DNA of 64,000 bases from CBDDLD01 sp965230605 (GCA_965230605.1 CBDDLD010000004.1:434001-498000), one strand, 5' to 3'; shown: positions 15,525 through 24,100, numbered from the stretch's first letter. Translations and numbers: made by a program. Notes: generated from the letters alone by a model not told the origin.

Positions 15525-16835
15525 TCATTCTTTCCCATACCATTTAGCAATAGTATTCTCAGAAGGCTTATTACGAATAGGAAAATCGCCACTGTTCCAC
15601 TGCCAAGGGTATAGGCCGGCAAACCATTTTTTATTCCATAGTTTTTCAAACAGCGCTTCGTAGGCCAATTGTTGAGTCCGATCCGATTTTTTAGTGTACA
15701 ATCGGTCAAAAGCCGATCCCCATTCCCAGGGCGCAACTGTGGCATAGGCGTCATTACGGTAACCCACTTCAGTAAATAATATAGGTTTATCAAATGTTTG
15801 AGAAACGGTTTCCATCGTTTTAATATGAGGCTCCCAACCTTGTTTTATGGTCTCTAGATCCGGATTGCCTGCTTTGGTCAATGGGAAATAAGCCTGTATG
15901 CCAATATAGTCGAGTAGGTCCCAAAATTCAATAGCGGCCAAATCGCTGTCCCAATTAGCAGCATAAGTTAGCTGACCGTGGTATACCTTTTTTATCTCCT
16001 TAATGAGTGCGATCCATTGCTCAGGTTGTTGGTCTACAGAGGTTCGTAATTCGGTGCCGATACACAGGAGTTCAACACCGGTCGTTTCAGCCATTAACGC
16101 ATAGTGCAGCATGTTCTTTTTATAGGAAGCAAACCAAGTATTCCATTCTGAATCCGAATTCAGGGTAATGTTAGAGCGCCAACCTTCAGACATCCATAAA
16201 TGCGGTTTCAACATCACATGGAGGCCTTTGCCTTTGATGGTCTTTATATCGTTGATATATACAGAATCTCTGGTGGACCATCTGCCAACCGTTTCAGGTG
16301 TGGTCACGGTTTTTGTGCTTTCATCTTTTTGATAGAAATAGGGGAAGAGCGCCACCCATTCAATATTAGAACGTATCATATCGTCAATGGGAAACGCTTC
16401 AGAGGACCAGGATCGGTAGACACTCATGCCACGATGTTTGGTGTCACTGGCATAGGCATCGTTAGAAAATGCTTTGGTATTTTCGATACTGTAGTCCCAT
16501 TGGTATTTAAAATCTTCCTGTAAATTGTTTTTAATGATAGCCCTGACGCTAAAGATCAATATACCCAATGGTAAGAGACATCTATAGACTAAGCGCGACA
16601 ACATGGTTTTTGTTCCTTTTTTACGATAGACACGTACAAAATAACGTATGAGTAGAAACAAAATATAAAAGAATAGTACTAAACCATGAAAAAACAGCAA
16701 GCCACGTTGGGTCGTATATATGGTTTCAAAAGCACCTAACACTCTGGAAAACGACGCACTAAACCCTATAAAAAGAGATAGGAATAGTAGTGTGAATACA
16801 TATACTTTAATGACATTAAGCACGACGCTTTTCAT
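15525..16835 (-). CDS. Membrane-anchored GH113-like glycoside hydrolase
   Basis: 436 residues. N-terminal hydrophobic helices (about 8-28, 45-65, 85-102) hold it in the membrane. The TIM-barrel part starts about residue 130 (HRGMSVYRSW). It shows VMLKPHLWM, the acid/base Glu in LLCIGTELRTS (about 265), YIGIQAYFP, and the nucleophile Glu in ILFTEVGYRND (about 355), then GLYPWQWNS. This order matches the GH113 beta-mannanase family and its relatives in Flavobacteriia. The membrane anchor would place the barrel on the periplasmic side. The real substrate is unproven; it may serve an envelope glycan rather than mannan. Confidence 0.8.
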   Translation of the reverse strand: MKSVVLNVIKVYVFTLLFLSLFIGFSASFSRVLGAFETIYTTQRGLLFFHGLVLFFYILFLLIRYFVRVYRKKGTKTMLSRLVYRCLLPLGILIFSVRAIIKNNLQEDFKYQWDYSIENTKAFSNDAYASDTKHRGMSVYRSWSSEAFPIDDMIRSNIEWVALFPYFYQKDESTKTVTTPETVGRWSTRDSVYINDIKTIKGKGLHVMLKPHLWMSEGWRSNITLNSDSEWNTWFASYKKNMLHYALMAETTGVELLCIGTELRTSVDQQPEQWIALIKEIKKVYHGQLTYAANWDSDLAAIEFWDLLDYIGIQAYFPLTKAGNPDLETIKQGWEPHIKTMETVSQTFDKPILFTEVGYRNDAYATVAPWEWGSAFDRLYTKKSDRTQQLAYEALFEKLWNKKWFAGLYPWQWNSGDFPIRNKPSENTIAKWYGKE

Positions 16836-16921
16836 AGCTGCAATTTAATACACTAGACTCAAAATGCTGTGATTTGTTACAAGGGTTATATACTTGAGTT
16901 TTAATCTAATTTTCCGAAAAC

Positions 16922-17227
16922 TCATTTCTTTAAGGATTTAATAAGCTTCCATATTCCAATTAATATAAATGACTGAATGGACGTATTAGCTATTACTAAT
17001 GCTATATTCTTTATAGTCCAAAAATCTTTGCTGGAAAGTAGCAGAGGGAAACTCTCATTATAAAAAACCAGAGGGAAACCAAAAATATAGTTAATAGCTC
17101 TATTGAATGAAATATTGATTTCATTTGCGTCATCAGTCATCGAGGTAAATAATAAAAAGAGATAGGCAATTCCCATAAATATGAGTATGCCTGTAAAAAC
17201 AGCAAGAAACCTATATTTAGCTTTCAT
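16922..17227 (-). CDS. Small three-helix membrane protein, unknown
   Basis: 101 residues from the ATG at about 17225-17227 (MKAKYRFLAVFTG); an ATG five codons earlier is also possible. Hydrophobic segments lie at about 7-27, 45-60 and 73-93, with a basic end KSLKK. It is not recognised. A palindromic terminator of the upstream lipoprotein gene lies immediately before it. Confidence 0.55.
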   Translation of the reverse strand: MKAKYRFLAVFTGILIFMGIAYLFLLFTSMTDDANEINISFNRAINYIFGFPLVFYNESFPLLLSSKDFWTIKNIALVIANTSIQSFILIGIWKLIKSLKK

Positions 17228-17230
17228 ACT

Positions 17231-17318
17231 ATAAACATACAAAAGCCAGAGTAAATTTACTCTGGCTTTGTAAATAATGGTCTATTTTAGTTTATAAATG
17301 GTTTTCCTTTTACCACTA
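17231..17318. repeat. Gene-end plus terminator duplication, copy 1
   Basis: An 88-base stretch nearly identical to 17914-18001. On the minus strand it reads a short coding end, VVKGKPFIN followed by TAA, then about 25 bases and a hairpin terminator. Between copies the Val codon differs (GTA or GTT) without changing the residue. Confidence 0.8.
17242..17269 (-). terminator. 28-base perfect palindrome, terminator
   Basis: AAAGCCAGA, GTAAATTTAC, TCTGGCTTT: a complete palindrome followed by T on the minus strand. It ends the 138-residue lipoprotein gene region. A related hairpin lies in copy 2 (about 17925-17952). Confidence 0.8.
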
Positions 17319-17344
17319 CGCTAGAGGCATAGCGGTAGCGGGGA
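17319..17344. repeat. Palindromic repeat, family 2, copy A
   Basis: The hairpin CGCTA-gaggca-TAGCG is followed by GTAGCGGGG. It shares layout (hairpin, then CGGyAGCnGGG) with copies at 17999-18025 and 18689-18715. All three lie in the block near the REP-associated transposase. Confidence 0.55.
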
Positions 17345-17354
17345 TATTACATAC

Positions 17355-17771
17355 TTAATCAGAAAAATATTTTTTTAATATTTTGCCTTTACTGTCTAAT
17401 TCCAAAGTAAAAGTTCCGCCTGTGTGTTCTAATACTTCTTTTTCGCTTGGACTTTTATAATTGTCGACCTCTTGTTTACTCAAAACTTTAATTACAATAT
17501 CATCACTTATTTGGATTAAAGATTTTGATTGGTCGATTAATTCTTTTAGAAAGCAGTTATTGCAAATGTTTAGTTGAACAATTTGTATATCACTATCTAA
17601 TTTATCGTAAGCAACTAAATAATACTCATTCTTTTTATCAATAACATTCAATAGTTCACTTTTGACAGCTTGGCTGAAATAAGTATTGTTTTGTTTAATT
17701 ACTTTATTTTGACTTTCGCATGATGAAATCGAAAGTAGAATTATAATAAGTGATGATAAATAATGTTTCAT
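17355..17771 (-). CDS. Small lipoprotein, unknown function
   Basis: 138 residues. The signal peptide and lipobox LLSISSC place Cys at 18. The mature part is mixed alpha/beta with one CNNC motif (LNICNNCFLKEL, about 75), which could be a disulphide or metal site but stands alone. It ends GGTFTLELDSKGKILKKYFSD. I do not recognise the family. It sits in the accessory block behind the RHS gene, between two repeat copies, so it may be an acquired cargo gene. Confidence 0.65.
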   Translation of the reverse strand: MKHYLSSLIIILLSISSCESQNKVIKQNNTYFSQAVKSELLNVIDKKNEYYLVAYDKLDSDIQIVQLNICNNCFLKELIDQSKSLIQISDDIVIKVLSKQEVDNYKSPSEKEVLEHTGGTFTLELDSKGKILKKYFSD

Positions 17772-17865
17772 AATTTCTGATTGTTAAATAATTTTAAAGC
17801 TGTTTGAGCAAGGTTAAACGATCCTGAACGTGTACGTTTATTTGTAGTATGATTATTTATAGAAT

Positions 17866-17893
17866 CCCGCTCGCGCGGATTTGCAATCCGTGC
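17866..17893 (+). repeat. REP palindrome, copy a
   Basis: CCCGCTC leads into the hairpin GCGCGGATT-tgc-AATCCGTGC (core 17873-17893, 9-bp stem with G-T pairs). It is identical in core to the copy at 19707-19727 and is the reverse complement type of the copies at 20369-20389 and 20413-20433. Confidence 0.8.
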
Positions 17894-17913
17894 TTGATTA
17901 ATCTAAAATATAA

Positions 17914-18025
17914 ATAAACATACAAAAGCCAGAACAATTTAGCTCTGGCTTTGTAAATAATAATCTATTTTAGTTTATAAATGGTTTTCCTTTAACCACC
18001 AGCGTGGACGCTGGCGGCAGCAGGG
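17914..18025. repeat. Gene-end plus terminator duplication, copy 2, with family-2 palindrome
   Basis: 17914-18001 repeats 17231-17318. It contains the hairpin AAAGCCAGA...TCTGGCTTT, and on the minus strand the coding end VVKGKPFIN-stop. Adjoining it, CCAGCGT-gg-ACGCTGG (17999-18014) is a family-2 palindrome, copy B. Confidence 0.8.
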
Positions 18026-18054
18026 GAGCTGAAAGCTAGCAGATATTGATGAAA

Positions 18055-18597
18055 TTATTCTATAAATACTTTTTGAGTAATAATCTTTTTATCTGATATT
18101 ACTCTTACTTTGGTTGTGTCATCTAATTTGATATAAACAAAGTCGTCCAAAATACCATTTATATAATTTTCACCTTTACTACTAAATTTAATATCAAAAA
18201 GTGGAATGGTATTATTATCCACTGCATAAAAAGTATCTAGTTTAATTTTATTTTCAAAATAAGATATTTTTCTATCAGATAAATCAACTTTAGTTTCTTG
18301 GGACTTATAATAATAAAGATATCTTTCATGTCTACCTTCTTCAAAGATGTTTTTATTAAGACTATCCATTTTGTAGTTTTCATAATTGATTACTACCAAA
18401 TAGACACTATCTTTATATAACCTTTTAGCCTTTTCTTTAGTCTTTTGATTAACAAAGTCAAACTTTATTTTTGAATTTTGTTTTATAGACTTGGCTTCAG
18501 GTTTAACTTTATCATAATTTTTGATTCCACTGTCGTTGCATGATTGAACTAATATTATGCACAAAATACTAATTATGTGTCTTCCTATATTCTTCAT
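18055..18597 (-). CDS. Lipoprotein, unknown function
   Basis: 180 residues from the ATG at 18595-18597 (MKNIGRHIISILCIILVQSC). A longer frame exists but adds a lysine-rich stretch that spoils the signal peptide. The Cys is at 20 in VQSCND. The mature protein is charged and beta-rich (VYLVVINYENYKMDSLN, NGILDDFVYIKLDDTTKVRVI). No family is recognised. Its 3' side is directly followed by repeat copy 2, which provides a terminator. Confidence 0.6.
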   Translation of the reverse strand: MKNIGRHIISILCIILVQSCNDSGIKNYDKVKPEAKSIKQNSKIKFDFVNQKTKEKAKRLYKDSVYLVVINYENYKMDSLNKNIFEEGRHERYLYYYKSQETKVDLSDRKISYFENKIKLDTFYAVDNNTIPLFDIKFSSKGENYINGILDDFVYIKLDDTTKVRVISDKKIITQKVFIE

Positions 18598-18979
18598 ATT
18601 TTTTATTTGCTTTATCTCTTTTATTCTTTTCAACTTTAGGCATTTTAGATAAATCTTTTGCATTTATTACAGTATCTTCACTAAACTCCCAGCTACCGCC
18701 AGCGTCCACGCTGGTGATATAAACTTACAATAATATCTTGTCATTGTTATTTAAACCTAGCTTTGTCCAAAATTTTTAATTTTCTTCTTTTGTAAAAGAA
18801 ATCGATTACATAGTTGGACGAAATTCGTAGAATGAGACAAATCTAAATACATCGATTCACGAGCTCCTTATTTTTATAATTGAATAGCTCGCGAGTAAAA
18901 ACAAGAAAACTAGAAAAGAAAAACAGACCTCATATTTAGTATGAAGCCTGTTTTGTCAGTTGTATTTTTAATGTTTTAA
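18598..18979. other. Gene-free stretch with a palindrome and a terminator
   Basis: 382 bases without a convincing gene. It holds family-2 palindrome copy C (18689-18715, CCAGCGT-cc-ACGCTGG, inverse orientation to copy B) and the terminator at 18920-18954. The remainder is AT-rich with no further structure that I can see. Confidence 0.6.
18920..18954 (-). terminator. Intrinsic terminator after the 132-residue lipoprotein gene
   Basis: A 15-bp stem (18920-18934 with 18940-18954, two wobble pairs), a 5-base loop, and T-rich on the minus-strand side. It lies 26 bases past the gene stop. Confidence 0.85.
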
Positions 18980-19378
18980 TTAATCTGTACTATCTTTTCT
19001 AAAGCTTGTAGAAGTATTACCATCTGGTGTTCTATTTAAATAGTTTCCACTTACATAGAAAATAGTACTTCTTATTTCTTCATAATCTAAACCTTTTTCA
19101 TTGAAATTCTTCCAATTCTTTACCCTTATTTTACAATAAGGATCATCTACAAACTCCCATTCTCCCTCTGAAATATCAATGAATTCATACTCTTTATAAT
19201 AAAGAGTGTAAGTGCCATCAGGTTTTATTTCAATATAGTTGATAGCGCCATCATTTCTATGATTAGAATATTTTCCATGAATCAATGGTTCATTGCACGA
19301 TTCTAAAGAAATACAACTATTGAATAATACAAAGAGAAAAATAACTTTAATTAAGATAATACTTGTTCTAATTTTCAT
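18980..19378 (-). CDS. Small lipoprotein, lipocalin-like DUF type
   Basis: 132 residues. The N-terminal hydrophobic segment (8-20) ends at FNSC with Cys at 22. The mature part reads HGKYSNHRNDGAINYIEIK, DGTYTLYYKEYEF, SEGEWEFVDDPYCKIRVKNW. Alternating beta strands with 'GxW' features look like the small lipocalin-like proteins common in Bacteroidota, but no function is known. It follows the start-less remnant by 11 bases. Confidence 0.6.
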   Translation of the reverse strand: MKIRTSIILIKVIFLFVLFNSCISLESCNEPLIHGKYSNHRNDGAINYIEIKPDGTYTLYYKEYEFIDISEGEWEFVDDPYCKIRVKNWKNFNEKGLDYEEIRSTIFYVSGNYLNRTPDGNTSTSFRKDSTD

Positions 19379-19389
19379 TTTTTTTAAAA

Positions 19390-19731
19390 TTAATCTGATA
19401 AACCTTTGTTTACTTTGAGAGTGAAATGAATTACTTGTGTAATAGTGGATAACGGTCTATCACCATCCTTTCTGTCATAATTATCAGCAACATGTAGAAA
19501 TAATGAATTTCTACTTGTATGATTAGTAATTATTCCAATCAAATTACCATTCTCAATTTTTGCATCAACGATTGCGCCTCCTATAAAAAATTGTACTGGA
19601 TTAGAATCAATATGCTTTTCTATAGATTCCACCCAAGAGGTAGGATTTTTATTAGGACTGAACTCTAAGCCAATAGTTTCAAAGGTGAAATCATCTCCAC
19701 CCGCTCGCGCGGATTTGCAATCCGTGCTTAA
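19390..19731 (-). pseudogene. Start-less C-terminal remnant, probably of an RHS-type protein
   Basis: An open frame with no ATG: it runs from the stop of the transposase gene (19732-19734, same frame) through the REP palindrome and then reads GGDDFTFETIGLEFSPNKNP, followed by about 80 residues (SWVESIEKHIDSN, FFIGGAIVDAKIENG, SLFLHVADNYDRKDGDRPLS) to a TAA at 19390. The only internal start candidate is a GTG at 19630-19632, which would cut off the conserved-looking beginning. The style resembles variable tails of RHS/YD-repeat proteins, and a full RHS gene lies 1.4 kb upstream on the same strand. I read it as a displaced tail truncated by a REP or transposase event. The link to RHS is inference. 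Confidence 0.5.
19707..19727 (+). repeat. REP palindrome, copy b, at the transposase 3' end
   Basis: GCGCGGATT-tgc-AATCCGTGC, the same core as copy a (17873-17893), preceded by CCGCTC. It ends four bases before the RAYT stop codon, the classical location of a REP next to its transposase. Confidence 0.85.
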
Positions 19732-20289
19732 CTAATCGAAAATATACTGAATGTTGATATCAATTTCATTATCAAGTTCAGCATAGTTCCTAGCTGAACT
19801 AAAATAATAATCTTCAGGTTGAGTTACAATTTTTTCACTGACAGGGTTATTATGTATATAGTTTAATTTTTGTTTTATAAATGTATTTGAGTGACAGATT
19901 TCTGCATGATAGCCATCTTGCCACACTTTGTATTGTTGTTTACGCTTTAGATGAGAACAAGCGTTTTTAAAATAATCTAGCATCCATTCTCTTCGGCTTT
20001 CTGGGTAATTGATAATTGTATCAATAATCTTTTTGGAAGTAAATTTCTTGAAATCTCTAATAATGTCAGACAAGACCAAGCCATCTTTTGCACTAGCTAA
20101 AAGATGTATATGACTATGCATTATACAATACGCATAAATGTCTAAACCTTTGTGCTGCTGACAGTATTTTAAAGCGTTGAGAATGACATATTTTTGTCTA
20201 AGTCTGGTAAAGATATCAATCCAACCGACAGTTGTAATAGTAATAAAGTACCCGGAATCGGGCATTATAGCTTTGTATTTGGTAGACAT
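19732..20289 (-). CDS. REP-associated tyrosine transposase (RAYT, IS200-like Y1)
   Basis: 185 residues. The HUH motif is YCIMHSHIHLLA (His-x-His about 58-60) and the catalytic Tyr is in QKLNYIHNNPV (about 143), both standard for Y1/RAYT enzymes. The start YKAIMPDSGYFITITTVG and DYKFSSARNY-like ending DYYFSSARNYAEL also fit. RAYTs cut single-stranded REP hairpins and are thought to spread them. REP cores flank the gene in inverted orientation: copy b at its 3' end and copies c/d 80 bases beyond its 5' end. It appears intact, so it may still act on the nearby repeats. Confidence 0.93.
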   Translation of the reverse strand: MSTKYKAIMPDSGYFITITTVGWIDIFTRLRQKYVILNALKYCQQHKGLDIYAYCIMHSHIHLLASAKDGLVLSDIIRDFKKFTSKKIIDTIINYPESRREWMLDYFKNACSHLKRKQQYKVWQDGYHAEICHSNTFIKQKLNYIHNNPVSEKIVTQPEDYYFSSARNYAELDNEIDINIQYIFD

Positions 20290-20327
20290 GTGGGCGGTTT
20301 TTATAAAAGTAACTATATTTTATAAAT

Positions 20328-20355
20328 AAACCCTGTAGTTAAGACTACAGGGTTT
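20328..20355. terminator. Hairpin terminator between the RHS operon and the RAYT gene
   Basis: A 12-bp perfect stem (20328-20339 with 20344-20355, AAACCCTGTAGT) and a 4-base loop. It can end the minus-strand RHS operon transcript and overlaps the first tandem REP unit. Confidence 0.75.
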
Positions 20356-20438
20356 ACTTTTTATTCTTGCACGGATTACAAATCCGCGCTATCGGGTTTA
20401 CTTTTTATTCTTGCACGGATTACAAATCCGCGCTATCG
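20351..20438 (-). repeat. Two tandem 44-base units, each with a REP core (copies c, d)
   Basis: Two identical 44-base units. Each holds GCACGGATT-aca-AATCCGCGC (20369-20389 and 20413-20433), the reverse complement of the copy a/b type apart from one base in the loop. They lie upstream of the transposase start, so the RAYT gene is bracketed by inverted REPs. The exact tandem match suggests a recent event. Confidence 0.88.
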
Positions 20439-20443
20439 GGATT

Positions 20444-20830
20444 TTATAAATCCGAACTTTTAGGAGTTTTATCCAAAACGCCATAAACAATGAGATAAAT
20501 GATCGCAATAAAGTTAATCCCTAAGTAAAGTGTGCCATCGCTTTGTGTAAATCCAGTTTCATACTTTAGATTTATAAATTGGGATAAATCTAATATTTGT
20601 AATATCTGATAGCTTTTTTCTTTTGTGATGATTATTAACTGAGACAAAATCCATATTAAAATCAGTACCTTAGAAAGTTTTCTTTTACCAAGTATAGCTG
20701 TGATAAAAGCAACAATACCAACCAAAGATATTAAAATTGATAAATTTGGATTGGATATTGTTACTAATATATTTATCAAACTTACTAATGAGGTTATTAT
20801 TGAAAAAATCAGAAATCTATTATTAACCAT
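20444..20830 (-). CDS. Four-helix membrane protein, third gene of the RHS operon
   Basis: 128 residues with hydrophobic segments at about 6-26, 31-47, 52-70 and 98-117. It is not recognised. Its start overlaps the stop of the previous small gene by eight bases, and that one overlaps the RHS stop in the same manner, so the three are translated together. Small membrane proteins directly behind an RHS gene are often immunity proteins; here this is only a positional inference. The terminator and REP units follow within 120 bases. Confidence 0.6.
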   Translation of the reverse strand: MVNNRFLIFSIITSLVSLINILVTISNPNLSILISLVGIVAFITAILGKRKLSKVLILIWILSQLIIITKEKSYQILQILDLSQFINLKYETGFTQSDGTLYLGINFIAIIYLIVYGVLDKTPKSSDL

Positions 20831-21185
20831 ATTTTATTATGTTTATTTCATATGTGAAAAATCGTGAACGAACTACTTTAATGACAAGATAAAACTTTCT
20901 TTCATTTTTCCTTATTTTAACCCTTCTGAAAAAAGTTAAGTAATAAAACACAATTAGATTTGTTTTATTAGAATATTTAGAATTAATTTCTTTTAATTCT
21001 GATTCTGGAACAATATCAAGTTTTAATACCTCAAACCCTTTTTTTTCAAAAACTTTACATATTCTTAGATATAACTCTTGATCCTTATTTAATATCCACT
21101 TAAATCTACGCCTGCTATATTTGTATAAGACGAATAGAAGGATAAATAAGAATATAATTAATATAAAATCCGTTAAACTAATCAT
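20823..21185 (-). CDS. Single-span basic protein, second gene of the RHS operon
   Basis: 120 residues. There is an N-terminal membrane helix (residues 5-23), then a basic segment (KYSRRRFKWILNKDQ) and a soluble domain with FEKKGFEVLKLDIVPESELKE and LVIKVVRSRFFTYEI. It is not recognised. It starts inside the RHS gene (eight-base overlap). It could be an immunity or chaperone-like partner of the RHS tail; no direct evidence. Confidence 0.6.
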   Translation of the reverse strand: MISLTDFILIIFLFILLFVLYKYSRRRFKWILNKDQELYLRICKVFEKKGFEVLKLDIVPESELKEINSKYSNKTNLIVFYYLTFFRRVKIRKNERKFYLVIKVVRSRFFTYEINIIKYG

Positions 21186-24100
21186 TTACATTTAAATAAA
21201 CTCCCCCATTACTGTCAAAAACAAAAAACGCTCCCATACTTATTCCTGTACCAAATCCTCCCCTCATCCTTTGGAGTCCATTATCAGAATAAACTTGTTG
21301 GGTTTTGTATAGAAATGTACCTCCCGAAAGTGTCGTTTGCTGATTTTGGTATACATTGTTGTTGTTATATACATCTATTCTTTCATAACTTCCAGATACA
21401 ATAATGCCAGCTCCACCTCTATGTATAAACCGCCTTTCATCATTCATACCAAAATAATATAAGTTTGAATTATTTTGAAAACCGTTTACAAAATCCCATG
21501 AATAATTAAGATTAAACTCTCCCAAAATTAATGCATAAGCACCACCCTTCAGTTCAAATAAACCTTCAATTTCACCTGCACCTTGCATTCCAAGAGAAAA
21601 ACGATTGTTCCATTCAGCATTTACAGAGGTTTTTTCAATTAAATTTTTCTTAGCAGTTTCTTTTACATCTGATACTAATTGTCTAGCTTCTTGATATTCA
21701 TTAATTTCTTCTTCACTAGTTGCTGTACTTGGAGAAGTAAGTAATCTCTTTAAAAGTTGACAAAGCCAATTACAGTCTGTTTCTTGAATATTGTTACTGC
21801 AATCATTACACTCTTCTGTTGTATTATCATTATTTTCATTTTCAACCTTAGAATTACTTTCTAGGTTTACAGCTCCTTGAAATGCCCCTTCACCACCATT
21901 CATATACTTATTTCGATGTGCTTCATGATCAATACCATACTCACTATCCGCCCCAGACGGATCTGCATAATACACCGGATTATTATCAAAAGCATTATAC
22001 GTTGATAATGAATGATGCACTACAGGATCAATACCCGTCCAACGCGCTATCGCAGGGTCGTACTGTCTAACATCCATTTCATAAAGATCTAAGCCAAAAG
22101 ACTCCTCCAACTCAATGCCATTGTATCTATACTTCGTCGCCTGTGAGTTAACATCCGCACTGACCACATCATTATACCCTTTATGTTTTAAGCCAAATGG
22201 ATAGTAGTTATGCTCTTCTATGATTTCAGTATTGTTGTCAATACTATTATCCTTATTAAAATCGCCATAAGCCAGTCTAATATTACCTAAATGGTCTTTA
22301 AACTGGTAGACATAGTCATACTTACCACTACCATCAGGTTCTACATAACCTTCCGGTTGCGAGAAGAACTTAAGCACAATTGGAGATAAACCTGAGCCTT
22401 GCTCATAGACAAAGTTTCCGGCATAATAGGTGGTAGCCCCACTAGAGAGGTTGGCCTGCTTTACAAACTTGCTCAGCTTTACCCCTGTGGCATCATAGAC
22501 ATAATCGATAGTACCGGCACCTGTTGTCGCTGGATCGTTATTATGAAAAGTCACCTGTGTTGGCAGATTTAAATGGTTGTATGCTAAGTTAGTAATATTT
22601 TTGTTCTTATCCAGAATCATATTGCCATTACTGTCATAATTATAATCACTACTGGTGCCCGAATTAGCGGTATCATCAAAACCTTCAGTACTGATCGTTG
22701 AGGAAGCCGTGTCATCAACATATAATAACTTATTGGTATCAGTGGTGTAACCATAAGTGAGTTCATCCATTACCAGATTATTTTCCCCACGACGCTTCAG
22801 TCCGGAGATATTCCCATTTTTATCATAACCTACATCCCAGAGATCATAACCGGAGCTAAAGTTATAACTGCTGCCTGAGTCTATACCATAATCCGCTTCT
22901 TTAATGCGGTTTAACGCATCATAACTATAAGCATAGCCACGTATATTGCCTCCGCCATTTTTATCATTAATAGTATACCACAGGGTCTCACTAATATTCC
23001 CGTTGTAGAGCTTAGCATTAGAGCTACCCATCTCCGTGGTATTGTAATTAAGTTTGTAGGCAAAGAGATCACCACTAAGACTGGTAATATCATTGATCTC
23101 TTTGAGCCAGCCTCGGATGTTATAGGTATAGTCCACGTCTTGTAACCCATCTTCTAAATTCACAAGTACTAAATCTTCAATAGTCACGCCAACATGAAAT
23201 AATGTAGTGTCACCTATCATTGGAGATCCATTGCTCAGTACTGCGGAACGGTAGAACGGCTGTCCATTCTTTAGATAGTAAACTACTGATCCTCGACGTT
23301 CAATAGAGAAAGTATCCCCTGGAGCAAATGTAGCTTTATCACCAATATAGATACCGCTTTCATACACACGAATTAAACCGTTATACACCACATAAATGGC
23401 ATAATCCAGGTCAGAGACACCGGCACTGGTATCCGTATAGTTTAGACCCACCATGAAGGACTTATTGGTTTGTGGTATCGTAAATCTCACATAGCCGTCA
23501 CCAGCTATGGTTTCTACGGTTGATGCACCGGCATTCCATCCGTCGGTTCCTGTGCTTTTAGTCACATCGCTACCTGAGGTGGTAATACCAGTACTCAAAT
23601 TGGTATAGGTAGAAGCGTCTGCCAGTATACCACCGACTTGTTTTTTTGAGAGTAGCCCTACTTCATCATAAGTATTTTTGCAGAAGAGTTGCTCTGTTTG
23701 GTCATTCACACATTGGGTTTGACGTAACAAACGTCCGGTATGATCATAGGTAAACTTGTCTACAGTCACTATAGGAACGGCTTTTTTACCAACTGCTTCA
23801 TTAAGGTGTGAGGTATGGGTTTCGATCACTTTGCCATTAAAGTCAAGTAGGCTAATTAGAGCATCTAAAGTCTGTAAATACTCATTTTTACTATCTATTC
23901 TAGTTGGACGTGCTTTGTCGTCATAACGCGTTTCATTATGGGTCCAATCCGTATGTTTAAGTGTACGGACCTTACTTCCTGTAGCCAATCCTTTAGTATT
24001 CTGGGTAAAGGCCTGTCCTAAACCGGAATAGCCAATATGTACATCTTCTATGGTAGTACCTTTATGGAAAAACGAACTATCTCCAAGTAAGATTCCTGAA

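Noticed and set aside
15509..15793. Long N-terminal extension of the small membrane protein at 15218
   Set aside because: It reads the GH113-like gene in a wrong frame; the short version with a signal-like helix starts 16 bases after that gene.
20351..20438. Possible CRISPR array
   Set aside because: The tandem 44-base units have no variable spacers; the repeat itself is a REP hairpin and only two units exist.
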